From assembly GCA_963666965.1 (NCBI GenBank), contig OY762939.1, positions 1,674,001 through 1,738,000 on the forward strand: a stretch of DNA of 64,000 nucleotides. Direction: 5' to 3'. A program made the position numbers and the translations under genes. This document shows, in pieces, positions 9,555 through 18,111 of this stretch. Origin of the DNA: Proruminimicrobium sp963666965. Its GTDB lineage: Bacteria > Elusimicrobiota > Endomicrobiia > Endomicrobiales > Endomicrobiaceae. Each line of letters opens with the position of its first letter. Position 1 is the first letter of the stretch. The notes beneath the pieces were generated by a model, which was not told where the DNA came from, did no database searches, and saw only the letters and a list, made by a program, of their open reading frames with translations.

Positions 9555-11538
9555 TTATAAGCTCTTTAAATTCATTTTCTGTTAATATTTTTAAGCCGAG
9601 TTCAACGGCTTTATTGTATTTTGAACCGGGATTTTCACCGGCTATGACATAATCGGTTTTTTTGCTTACCGACGAAGTTGTTTTTCCGCCCAGCGACAGA
9701 ATTAAGTTCTCCGCATCTTTGCGCGACATAGACGAAAGTTCTCCGGTCAGAACAAAAGTTTTATTTTCAAGCGGAGCGAAAAGATTTTCGCGTTCCGGCT
9801 CAGCTGTATTTACTCCTAGTTCTTTTAATCCCAATATCATTTTTATAACTTTATCGTTTGAAAAATATTTTTTTACCGACTCTGCAAGAACGGGGCCTAT
9901 TTCGTTTATAGCCGTCAAATCATTTTCGGACGCATTTATAAGATTATCTATATTTTTAAATTTTTGGGCAAGAACATATGCCGCTTTTTCACCCACATGT
10001 CTTATTCCGAGTGCAAAAATAAGCTTATGAAGCGGATTCTGCCTGCTTTTTATGATTGAGCTCATAAGATTATTCGCTTTTTTTTCTTTAAACAGTTCAA
10101 GCGTCATAAAATCATCAAAATTAAGTTTATATATATCGGCAAAAGAATTGATCTTTTTAAGTTCAAGAAGCTGGTCTATAACAGCCTCTCCCAAGCCTTC
10201 AATATTCATCGCATCTCTTGATACAAAATGAATAAGACCTCTTCTAAGCTGGGCAGGACAGTCCGGATTTATACATCTGTAAAAAACATCTTCTTGTTTT
10301 TCTTTTATAAGAACGCTTAAACAGGCCGGACAATTTTCGGGAACTTTAAAAAAACCGTCGGAATTTTTATTTAAAACTTTCACTACTTTAGGTATAACGT
10401 CTCCGGCTCTTTCGACAAGAACTTCATCGCCGGTATTTAGATTAAGCCTTTCTATTTCTTCAAAATTATGAAGAGTCGCGCTTGATATCGTAACTCCTGA
10501 AAGATTTACCGGCTCAAGAGAAGCCAGAGGCGTAACTACGCCTGTTCTTCCGATTTGTGTTTTTATTGATAAAACTCTTGTAACTGCCTGTCTTGCCGGA
10601 AATTTATAAGCTATCGCCCATTTAGGACTTTTATTTGTATAACCTATTATTCTCTGAAGTTTATACGAATTTATTTTTATTACGACTCCGTCTATTTCAT
10701 AGGCAAGAGTATCTCTTATTTCCTGAAGGGCAAGAACTGCCCGTATAACTTCATTTATATCTGAAAAAATCTGAATGTTTTTCTGAACGGCAAAGCCGGC
10801 CAGGCGGCAGAAATCAAGAAACTGTGAATGCTTTTCAAATTCTATTCCGTCAACACGCCCGAAAGAATGCACAAAAAAACTCAATTTGCGGCCGGCGGTT
10901 ATTTTTGCGTTTTTCTGCCTGAGAGAACCTGAAGCGGCATTTCGGGGATTTGCAAATTTTGGAAGTTCTTCCTCAACAAGCCTTTCATTTAAAGCAATAA
11001 AATCATTTTTATTTATATATACTTCGCCCCTTACCTCAAATCCGGCTATTTTATCGGTTAAAAGCTTTAAAGGAATATTTTTTATTGTTTTTATGTTTTC
11101 GGTAACATCTTCTCCGTATCTGCCGTCTCCTCTTGTAGAGCCGGTTTTTAAAGAGTTGTTTTCGTAAACAAGGCTTGCGCTCAGTCCGTCTATTTTAGGT
11201 TCTATTATAAATTCTATATTTTCGTCTGTATTTTTAGAAACCCTTTCGTACCAGTCTTGAATATCTTCAACAGAATAGGAATTATCCAGAGACATCATGG
11301 GCGAAAGATGCTCTACTTTTTCAAAAGTGGACGAGGCTTCGCCGGAAACTCTCTGCGACGGCGAATCTTTTGTTATAAACTGCGGATTTTCTTTTTCAAG
11401 AGACTGAAGTTCTTTGAGAAGAGCATCATATTCAAAATCGGATATTTCCGGTTTTTCAAGCGCATAATACAGGCGGTCATGATATCTTATCTTTTCTTTC
11501 AGTTCTTCTATCTTGTTTTTGACGTTAATGTCTTGCAT
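9535..11538 (-). CDS. ligA: NAD+-dependent DNA ligase
   Basis: 667 residues, the standard length. The domains run in order: the Ia NAD-binding domain (YxALEKPEISDFEYD), the adenylation domain with the nucleophilic Lys in EPKIDGLS (about residue 113), an OB fold, a Cys4 zinc finger (CPAC...CINPDCP), helix-hairpin-helix repeats (ALGIRHVGEKAA, INEIGPVLAES) and a C-terminal BRCT domain (FVLTGELSSMSR). It seals nicks in replication and repair. The start at 11538 follows nusB by 62 bp. Confidence 0.97.
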   Translation of the reverse strand: MQDINVKNKIEELKEKIRYHDRLYYALEKPEISDFEYDALLKELQSLEKENPQFITKDSPSQRVSGEASSTFEKVEHLSPMMSLDNSYSVEDIQDWYERVSKNTDENIEFIIEPKIDGLSASLVYENNSLKTGSTRGDGRYGEDVTENIKTIKNIPLKLLTDKIAGFEVRGEVYINKNDFIALNERLVEEELPKFANPRNAASGSLRQKNAKITAGRKLSFFVHSFGRVDGIEFEKHSQFLDFCRLAGFAVQKNIQIFSDINEVIRAVLALQEIRDTLAYEIDGVVIKINSYKLQRIIGYTNKSPKWAIAYKFPARQAVTRVLSIKTQIGRTGVVTPLASLEPVNLSGVTISSATLHNFEEIERLNLNTGDEVLVERAGDVIPKVVKVLNKNSDGFFKVPENCPACLSVLIKEKQEDVFYRCINPDCPAQLRRGLIHFVSRDAMNIEGLGEAVIDQLLELKKINSFADIYKLNFDDFMTLELFKEKKANNLMSSIIKSRQNPLHKLIFALGIRHVGEKAAYVLAQKFKNIDNLINASENDLTAINEIGPVLAESVKKYFSNDKVIKMILGLKELGVNTAEPERENLFAPLENKTFVLTGELSSMSRKDAENLILSLGGKTTSSVSKKTDYVIAGENPGSKYNKAVELGLKILTENEFKELINEKKQH

Positions 11539-11600
11539 AAAACCGAAAAGACCTTTATTATAAGATTATTTAAAACGGCCGCGCGGATTACTTCAACGAA

Positions 11601-12002
11601 TTATCTTTCATCTTTGAGCTTGTCAAGAATGCCGTTTACAAACTTGCTTGAATCTTTATTGGAAAATCTTTTTGCTATTTCAACAGCCTCGTCTATGATA
11701 ACGCTTACGGGAGTGTCTTTCATATAAAGTATTTCGTAAGCTGCAAGTCTCATTATGTTTCTGTCGATAGTCGCCATTCTGTCTATTTCCCAGTTATCAG
11801 CATATTTTTCAATCAAAGAATCTATTTTTTCCTGGTGTTCGCAGACACCTCTGAAAATAACTACCGTAAATTCCCTGTATGCTATTTCTACCGGTAAAAT
11901 TGTGTCAAAACACTTAAAAATGCTTTTTTCATCCATGGCGCAATTGTCAAAAGTATAAAGCATTTGTAAAGCGCATTCTCTTGCCTGTCGTCTGGTACTC
12001 AT
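11601..12002 (-). CDS. nusB: Transcription antitermination protein NusB
   Basis: A 133-residue helical RNA-binding protein. The start STRRQARECALQMLY and the C-terminal VIIDEAVEIAKRFSNKDSSKFVNGILDKL match NusB closely. It acts with NusE in rRNA antitermination. A GAGGA ribosome site lies 6-7 bases before the ATG at 12002, and the promoter at 12042-12070 is upstream. It is the first gene of the long minus-strand run. Confidence 0.95.
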   Translation of the reverse strand: MSTRRQARECALQMLYTFDNCAMDEKSIFKCFDTILPVEIAYREFTVVIFRGVCEHQEKIDSLIEKYADNWEIDRMATIDRNIMRLAAYEILYMKDTPVSVIIDEAVEIAKRFSNKDSSKFVNGILDKLKDER

Positions 12003-12041
12003 AAAAGATCCTCAAAAGAAGTCATATTGTAAAGTCTATGA

Positions 12042-12070
12042 ATTCTATAAAAAATCGTCTGAACTGTCAA
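12042..12070 (-). promoter_or_regulatory. Promoter for nusB and the minus-strand run
   Basis: Minus strand: TTGACA (12065-12070), a 17-bp spacer and TAGAAT (12042-12047), a near-consensus sigma-70 promoter. Transcription would start near 12035, about 33 bases before the nusB ATG. Confidence 0.65.
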
Positions 12071-12103
12071 ATAAAAACTAAATATTTTCAAAAATACTTT
12101 TTT

Positions 12104-12133
12104 TTGACAATATATCAATATATTATGTAAAAT
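12104..12133 (+). promoter_or_regulatory. Promoter for the DUF1015-hisG-gltX run
   Basis: Plus strand: TTGACA (12104-12109), an 18-bp spacer and TAAAAT (12128-12133). A strong ribosome site AAAGGAG (12147-12153) follows before the ATG at 12161. It is divergent from the nusB promoter; their -35 boxes are about 33 bp apart. Confidence 0.65.
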
Positions 12134-12160
12134 CTTTAATTATTTAAAAGGAGATTTTAC

Positions 12161-13372
12161 ATGGCTATAATTAAAGCTTTTAACGGGATCAGATATTCAA
12201 AACCAAACATAACAAAAGAGATATGTCCGCCTTATGACGTAATAAGCCCGGAAGAAAAAGAAAAACTAAAAAGATCATCTAAATACAACATGGTTCAGCT
12301 TGAACTTTCAGATGCTTCAAAGACAAGAAATAAATATGCACAGGCTAATTTTCTTTTCAAACAGTGGCTTGAAGAAGGCAGCCTTATACGTGACGAAAAA
12401 CCGGCTCTTTATTTTTATGAGCAGATTTTTAAAGATCACGGTAAAAAAATGACTAGAAGAGGTTTTTTCACGGCATTGAAACTTGAAAATCCGCACGGCG
12501 GAGCCGTAAAAGCGCATGAAAAAACACTTGCAAAACCTAAGGCCGACAGACTAAGTCTGCTTAAAGCCGTTAAGGCGAATTTAAGCCCTATATTTTTATT
12601 GTTTAATGATGATAAAAAGAAAATGGTTTCATTGTGCAAAAATACAGCAAAAAGAAAACCTTCGGCAACAGCTTCCGACAAAGAAGGAACTATACATAAA
12701 CTTTGGGTAATAAACGACGAAAAAACGGTATCCGAAGTTACAAAAACGCTTGCGGCAAAGAAAACCTTTATCGCCGACGGACACCACAGATATGAAACCG
12801 CATGGAATTATATGCAGGAAATGAAGAAAAAAGACAAGAATTTTTCAGATAAAAAAGAATACGGCTATGTGCTTGCATACCTTTGCCCGATGGAAGATTC
12901 CGGCATTTCAATATGGCCTACACACAGAGTAGTCGAAGCACCTTCGGGAATTGAACAAAACATTGAAAAATATTTCAATATTTTGCCGCAAAAAGCTTTT
13001 GAAAAAATGCAGAATGACAAAATACAGCCTCTTCTCATTTTCAAAGACGGCAAATACAGAACTCTTACAATAAAAAATCCGCAGATGCTTAAAAAAGCAA
13101 TGCCGGAAAGATGTTCGGCATACAGAAATCTCGGAGTAAGCATTCTTCACTCTATTTTGATACCGAATGTTCCTGCAGACCAGTATGTTTATGTTAAGAG
13201 TGAGAAAGAAGCGGTATCATTGGCTAAAAAAACTAAAAAAATAGCGATTCTTGTTCCGGCAACGCCTGTTGAAGCGATAAAAGAAATAGCCTTAAATAAC
13301 GAAACTATGCCTCAGAAATCAACATACTTTTTTCCAAAACTGGCAAGCGGAATAATTATTCATTCAGTATGA
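12161..13372 (+). CDS. DUF1015 family protein
   Basis: 403 residues. It starts IKAFNGIRYSKP with PPYDVISPEE, typical of DUF1015, and contains the family hallmark FIADGHHRYETA near residue 205. The biochemical role is not settled. No signal peptide or membrane segment is visible, so it is probably cytosolic. It opens a plus-strand run and overlaps the next gene by ATGA. Promoter and ribosome site are both strong. Confidence 0.88.
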   Translation: MAIIKAFNGIRYSKPNITKEICPPYDVISPEEKEKLKRSSKYNMVQLELSDASKTRNKYAQANFLFKQWLEEGSLIRDEKPALYFYEQIFKDHGKKMTRRGFFTALKLENPHGGAVKAHEKTLAKPKADRLSLLKAVKANLSPIFLLFNDDKKKMVSLCKNTAKRKPSATASDKEGTIHKLWVINDEKTVSEVTKTLAAKKTFIADGHHRYETAWNYMQEMKKKDKNFSDKKEYGYVLAYLCPMEDSGISIWPTHRVVEAPSGIEQNIEKYFNILPQKAFEKMQNDKIQPLLIFKDGKYRTLTIKNPQMLKKAMPERCSAYRNLGVSILHSILIPNVPADQYVYVKSEKEAVSLAKKTKKIAILVPATPVEAIKEIALNNETMPQKSTYFFPKLASGIIIHSV

Positions 13373-13857
13373 ATAGCTTAATTATTGATATTATTCTTAT
13401 CGCTTCTCTTGTGTTGTTTGTGCATATGGGATTTCAGTCAGGTTTAGTGAGAGCTTTTTTTGCGCTGGCCGCCGGTTTTTTTGCAACGGTCATAGCAAAA
13501 CATTATCCTTACCAGATAGGAATAAATTATTATCTTATTTTCTGCGTATCGGCCGCGGTCATATATATAGCCGGACTTTTTGTTTTGAAATTTGTTGATT
13601 TTATTTTTATGTCTATTTTTGACAAGTTTGCGGGATTGTGCACCGGAATTTTAGTGTGGTTTATTTTTTCAGCAAACTGCCTCATTCCGTCTCTGGCTGC
13701 CGACAATATAAAGGAAACTAAAATTTCTTCGGCTGTATCTTTGTTTTCTTCAAAAATATTTCCCGGGTTCGGAAAATACAGAATCAATGTCGCCGTTGAC
13801 GTGACAAAAATGAAAGATGCCGATAAATATATTTTATATAAAAAGGAGTTATTGTGA
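13369..13857 (+). CDS. CvpA-like inner-membrane protein
   Basis: 162 residues with about four hydrophobic segments in the first 115 residues (LIIDIILIASLVLFVHMGF, LVRAFFALAAGFFATVIA, YLIFCVSAAVIYIAGLFVL, LCTGILVWFIFSANCLI). The opening pattern with Gly-Leu-Val-Arg after the first segment fits the CvpA family (colicin V production / purF-linked). The C-terminal 45 residues are soluble. It is coupled to both neighbours by 4-base overlaps (ATGA and GTGA). Family assignment is moderate. Confidence 0.6.
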   Translation: MNSLIIDIILIASLVLFVHMGFQSGLVRAFFALAAGFFATVIAKHYPYQIGINYYLIFCVSAAVIYIAGLFVLKFVDFIFMSIFDKFAGLCTGILVWFIFSANCLIPSLAADNIKETKISSAVSLFSSKIFPGFGKYRINVAVDVTKMKDADKYILYKKELL

Positions 13858-14726
13858 AAAAATTAAAACTTGGTTTTCCAAAAGGCAGTTTACAGGAATC
13901 AACTATTGAACTATTTAAAAAAGCAGGTATAAGAATAGGCGCGTCTTCAAGATCTTATTTTCCGTCATGCGATGACGAAGAAATAGAAATCATGCTTGTA
14001 AGATCTCAGGAAATGGCAAAATATGTCGAGGACGGCGTATTTGACGCAGGACTTACAGGTCATGACTGGATCTGCGAAAGCGGAGCAAAAGTAAAGGAAG
14101 TCTGCGAACTTCAGTACGCAAAATCGGGATTCAGACCTGTCAGATGGGTATTGGCAGTTCCAAATGACTCAAAAATAAAATCAATAAAAGACTTAAACGG
14201 CAAAAGAGTCGCCACGGAACTTTTAAACTATACAAAAAAATATTTTGCAAAAAATAAAGTAAAAGCACAGATTGAATTTTCATGGGGAGCGACAGAAGCA
14301 AAAGCCGGAAAACTGGTAGATGCAATTGTCGAGCTTACCGAAACAGGTTCTTCTTTAAGAGCAAACAACTTAAGAATCGTTGAAGAACTTCTTGTTTCCA
14401 CAACAAGGCTTATAGCCAACAACAATGCATTAAAAGACGGCTGGAAAAAAGAAAAAATTGAAAATTTGGCGATTTTATTAAAAGGCGCGCTGGCTGCCGA
14501 AGGAATGGTCGGTCTTAAAATGAATATTCCTTTTAAACAGCTTCCTGCTATAGAGAAAATTCTTCCAGCTCTGAAAAAACCTACAATATCTAATCTCAGC
14601 GACGGAAACTGGGTTGCACTTGAAGTTATAATAGAAGAAAAAATAGTAAAAAAAATAATACCTGCTCTCAAAAGGGCCGGGGCCGAAGGGATTATTGAAT
14701 ATCCTTTAAACAAAATAATTTATTAA
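13854..14726 (+). CDS. hisG: ATP phosphoribosyltransferase, long form
   Basis: A 290-residue enzyme for the first step of histidine synthesis. LGFPKGSLQEST, VEDGVFDAGLTGHDW, and VELTETGSSLRANNLRI (the PRPP-binding loop region) are present. The extra C-terminal domain (from about residue 215, ending GAEGIIEYPLNKII) makes it the long, hexameric, histidine-inhibited form that does not need HisZ. The start is GTG at 13854, overlapping the CvpA-like stop; an AAGGAG-type site precedes it. It stands alone; no other his gene is in the window. Confidence 0.95.
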   Translation: MKKLKLGFPKGSLQESTIELFKKAGIRIGASSRSYFPSCDDEEIEIMLVRSQEMAKYVEDGVFDAGLTGHDWICESGAKVKEVCELQYAKSGFRPVRWVLAVPNDSKIKSIKDLNGKRVATELLNYTKKYFAKNKVKAQIEFSWGATEAKAGKLVDAIVELTETGSSLRANNLRIVEELLVSTTRLIANNNALKDGWKKEKIENLAILLKGALAAEGMVGLKMNIPFKQLPAIEKILPALKKPTISNLSDGNWVALEVIIEEKIVKKIIPALKRAGAEGIIEYPLNKIIY

Positions 14727-14745
14727 TTTTCAAAGGACTTTAAAA

Positions 14746-16230
14746 ATGGCAGAAAACATCAGAGTAAGATTTGCGCCTTCCCCGACGGGAGATTTGCATA
14801 TAGGCGGAGTAAGAACGGCGCTTTTTAACTGGCTTTACGCTAAGAAAACAGGCGGCACTTTTGTTTTAAGAATTGAAGATACCGACGAGGCAAGATCTAC
14901 CGAAGAATCAACGGGTATCATAATAAACGCAATGAAGTGGCTGAAACTTGACTGGGCTGAAGGGCCGGGAAACGAGCCTGAAAAATATGCTCCTTATTAC
15001 CAGATGAAAAGAAAAGAACTCGGCATCTACCAGAAATATATAGATATTCTGATAGAAAAAGGGTTTGCCTATAAATGCTACTGCACGCCGGAAGAAGTCG
15101 AACAGATGAGACAAAGAGCCACTCTTGCAAAACTTCCTCCGAAATATGACGGAACGTGCTCAAATCTCACAAAAGAACAGCAGCTTGCAAAAGAACAGGA
15201 AGGACGCACTTCCGTAATAAGATTTAAGATGCCCAAAGAAGGAAAAATAGAATTTAATGATATCGTAAGAGGACATGTTACATTTGAAAACGCCCTTCTT
15301 GACGATTTTGTTTTAATGAAAGCAAACGGAGTTCCCACTTATAATTTCGCATGCGTTGTAGACGACTATCTTATGGATATTACGCATGTAGTAAGAGGCG
15401 ACGATCATATTTCAAATACCCCCAGACAGCTCCATATTTTCAAGGCTCTCGGCTGGAAAGAACCCGTATTTGCCCACTTGTCAATGATACTCGGTTCTGA
15501 CGGAGCAAGACTTTCAAAAAGACACGGACATACGTCTGTTTTGGAATACAGAAGAGAAGGATATCTGCATGATGCTTTGATAAATTATTTATCACTCCTG
15601 GGATGGTCAACGGCAGACAGCCAGCAGTTATTTGAACATAACGAACTGATAGAAAAATTTTCTCTTGAAAGATGCACAAGCAGCCCGGCCACTTTTGATT
15701 CTACAAAACTTTTATGGATGAACGGCGAATACATAAGGAAAAAGTCAATAGAAGAAATATATGATTTGTTTACGGACTGGATAAAATTTACAAATAACGA
15801 AGACCTTATAAAAAATTGGGATAAAGAAGTTCTTAAAAAGGCAATCGCTCTTGAACACGAGAAAATTAAATTATTGAAAGATATTCCGTCGCTCGTAGAA
15901 TTCTTTTTCAAGGAACACGTTGAATTTGATCAGGAAGCCGTAAATAAAGTTTTCTTATCTGAAAAAAACAAAGACAGCGCAAAACTTGTTTTAACGGAGA
16001 GCATTGACAGGCTTGCGAAAGAACCTTCTTTTGCCGCAGACGCTCTTGAACAGTATGCAAGAAATTTTGCAGCCGAAAAAGCGATAAAAACAGGACAGGT
16101 TTTTCATCCTATCAGAGTTGCCATTTCCGGAAGAACGCAGGGTCCGAGCCTTTTTCATATGATGGAAGTATTCGGAAGAGAAGAAGTTATAAAAAGAATT
16201 AAAGAATGCGTTGACAAATACTTTAAATAG
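14746..16230 (+). CDS. gltX: Glutamyl-tRNA synthetase
   Basis: 494-residue class I aminoacyl-tRNA synthetase. The HIGH signature appears as PSPTGDLHIGGVRTA (residues about 11-25) and the KMSKS-type loop as ARLSKRHG near residue 254. RVEDTD-like RIEDTDEARST and a helical anticodon-binding C-terminus are as expected for bacterial GluRS. An AAAGGA ribosome site precedes the ATG. Whether it is discriminating for tRNA-Glu was not assessed. Confidence 0.97.
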   Translation: MAENIRVRFAPSPTGDLHIGGVRTALFNWLYAKKTGGTFVLRIEDTDEARSTEESTGIIINAMKWLKLDWAEGPGNEPEKYAPYYQMKRKELGIYQKYIDILIEKGFAYKCYCTPEEVEQMRQRATLAKLPPKYDGTCSNLTKEQQLAKEQEGRTSVIRFKMPKEGKIEFNDIVRGHVTFENALLDDFVLMKANGVPTYNFACVVDDYLMDITHVVRGDDHISNTPRQLHIFKALGWKEPVFAHLSMILGSDGARLSKRHGHTSVLEYRREGYLHDALINYLSLLGWSTADSQQLFEHNELIEKFSLERCTSSPATFDSTKLLWMNGEYIRKKSIEEIYDLFTDWIKFTNNEDLIKNWDKEVLKKAIALEHEKIKLLKDIPSLVEFFFKEHVEFDQEAVNKVFLSEKNKDSAKLVLTESIDRLAKEPSFAADALEQYARNFAAEKAIKTGQVFHPIRVAISGRTQGPSLFHMMEVFGREEVIKRIKECVDKYFK

Positions 16231-16348
16231 AAGCTTGGAAGTTGGGAAGCTTAGAAGCTTGGCAACAGCAACGACTTTAACGACGAAAACGAAGAAGCTG
16301 AGCAGTTTAGAAGCTGGGAAGCTTGGCAACAGCAACGACTTTAACGAC
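16231..16348 (+). repeat. Degenerate direct repeats between gltX and the DUF1844 gene
   Basis: A 31-base unit, gaagcttggcaacagcaacg followed by actttaacgac, occurs at 16254-16284 and again at 16318-16348, 64 bases apart. Shorter pieces of the same unit (aagcttggaa, gaagcttagaagc) fill the rest. No gene fits here; the open frame running from gltX through it is an artefact. Confidence 0.8.
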
Positions 16349-16417
16349 AAAAATAAAAACTTGAAACTTCGGCAGGTAGAATCAAAAAGTTGCCGAAGAT
16401 TAGAAAAGGAGTTAAAA

Positions 16418-16726
16418 ATGGATACGAAAGAATTAAACCCTTATTTATTCAGTCTGATACAGATGTTTGCAAGCGCATGCTGGCAGCAGATGGGAAAAAT
16501 CCCAAGCCAGATTGACGGAAAAATATCAAAAGATTTAAAAGCCGCGCAGCAGACTATAGAACTTTTAATAATGCTTAAAGATAAAACTAAAGGCAATCTT
16601 TCGTCAACGGAAGATAAAATGCTTACTGACACTCTTTCAAACCTTCAGATGAATTATGCCGACGAAGCCGTTAAAGAATCGACTGAGGCAAAGCCTGAAG
16701 AAAAAAAAGAAGAAATTAAAAACTGA
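16418..16726 (+). CDS. DUF1844 family protein
   Basis: 102 residues starting at the ATG at 16418, chosen because AAAAGGA lies 7 bases upstream. The frame is open further left, but that part is intergenic repeat. The body (FSLIQMFASACWQQMGKI, then IDGKISKDLKAAQQTIELLIMLKDKTKGNL and a final LSNLQMNYADE) is the DUF1844 pattern, a small helical domain of unknown function. The tail is Glu/Lys-rich. It lies 2 bp from the membrane-protein gene, so the two are co-expressed. Confidence 0.8.
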   Translation: MDTKELNPYLFSLIQMFASACWQQMGKIPSQIDGKISKDLKAAQQTIELLIMLKDKTKGNLSSTEDKMLTDTLSNLQMNYADEAVKESTEAKPEEKKEEIKN

Positions 16727-16728
16727 TT

Positions 16729-18096
16729 ATGCTGAAAATAAGGAATTTTTTTCAAAATTCCGGTTCAATATATTTTTTATGCGCAGTTTTATCTGCCGCA
16801 GCCTTAATAAATGCAGTCTGCGGCGCAGGAATGATTGAAGACGGCGTGCATCATTTTTGGGAAGCAATAACAAGAGACAACATTTTTATAGGTCATGACG
16901 GGACTAATGTTTTCCCGTACAATTCAAGATATTTTCCGTCTCTTATACCGCATATTCTGACAGGCCTTTCCGCTATTTTAGCAATACATTCAATAAAAAC
17001 GCTTCTTTTTATTTTTACATTTTTATCATATATTACCCCCCTATTTTTTATGGCCGTAATCTACCTAAATATTCCGAAAAACAAAAAAAACGGCTTTGAA
17101 TTTGCGGTTCTTTCTTTTCTGTCGTCTATTTTATTTATGGTTTATCAGATATGGACTGAAAATTTCACAACAGGTCTTTTTTTATGGACGGTATTTTTGA
17201 TTTATTTTTATGCCGATTTTAACAATCTGTCAAAAATAAATAAATCGTCTCTTATAATATTTCCTTTTATGCTTATAAGCAGCCATCCGGCGACGGCTGT
17301 GACGGGTTCTGTTATACTTATATACGGCATAATTAAATATTTGCGCAAAAATATATCCGCAAATATATTTCTTAAGGCAAGTTTTATTCTTCTTTTCATC
17401 GCAATAGCATTTAATGTGTATTTTATAATAAACCCTATCGTTGACGGCAAAAGCGATTATTACCGGCTTGCAATACTTAAAGACTTACGTTTTGCGGCTT
17501 TTATTTTCTGCATGTGCGCAGTAGTTTTCATTTCGGTTTTTAAACGCAGCTGTATTTTTTTAACTGTTATATTTACGGCGGCTGCCGTTTACATCACTCT
17601 TTTTAAAATACCGACTTATGCCGGATTTAATTACAGAGTCGCGGGGTTTATAATACCTTTATTTTTAATATGTTTTCTTATAGCGGCAGATTATCTGAAA
17701 TCAGATATCAGATACGTTAATATAAAAATATTAAACTTTGCTCTTATGTCCGTATTTCTTTTTAATATATGCCATTACGGAATTAACTGGAAAAGACATT
17801 TGAATTCTTTTGAAAAATACATAATTTCAAAGAAAGAAATTGTGCTTGACGTAAAAAAAGAGTTTTATCCCCAAGATTTTGAACGCAGTCCTTACCGCCT
17901 TCATCATTTTCATTCAACGCCTTTTATTGCTGTGCTTTTAGGATGTCCCGGAAAAACAAAAGAAGATTGTTTTATAACCGTAAAAACAGATCAGAAATAT
18001 TTTAATATTTTATATCCGCAGATAAACGGCGCAAAGAATAAACTATCCGAATATTCAATTAACATTGAAGATTGTTTCAGACTTGAAAAAGAATAA
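16729..18096 (+). CDS. Polytopic membrane protein, function unknown
   Basis: 455 residues with about 11 hydrophobic segments from residue 13 to about 355, then a soluble C-terminal part of about 90 residues. The first loop (GVHHFWEAITRDNIFIGHDGT) and the general shape recall lipid-linked sugar glycosyltransferases or oligosaccharide-modifying membrane enzymes, but I see no diagnostic motif and do not assign a function. It is co-transcribed with the DUF1844 gene and ends 15 bp from the convergent end of the first giant gene. Confidence 0.7.
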   Translation: MLKIRNFFQNSGSIYFLCAVLSAAALINAVCGAGMIEDGVHHFWEAITRDNIFIGHDGTNVFPYNSRYFPSLIPHILTGLSAILAIHSIKTLLFIFTFLSYITPLFFMAVIYLNIPKNKKNGFEFAVLSFLSSILFMVYQIWTENFTTGLFLWTVFLIYFYADFNNLSKINKSSLIIFPFMLISSHPATAVTGSVILIYGIIKYLRKNISANIFLKASFILLFIAIAFNVYFIINPIVDGKSDYYRLAILKDLRFAAFIFCMCAVVFISVFKRSCIFLTVIFTAAAVYITLFKIPTYAGFNYRVAGFIIPLFLICFLIAADYLKSDIRYVNIKILNFALMSVFLFNICHYGINWKRHLNSFEKYIISKKEIVLDVKKEFYPQDFERSPYRLHHFHSTPFIAVLLGCPGKTKEDCFITVKTDQKYFNILYPQINGAKNKLSEYSINIEDCFRLEKE

Positions 18097-18111
18097 CTGC
18101 CGCAGAATATT

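Noticed and set aside
16231..16348. CRISPR array
   Set aside because: Only two full units, no regular spacers, no cas genes nearby.
16211..16417. Start of the DUF1844 gene inside gltX
   Set aside because: The extra residues are translated intergenic repeat; a clear ribosome site precedes the ATG at 16418.
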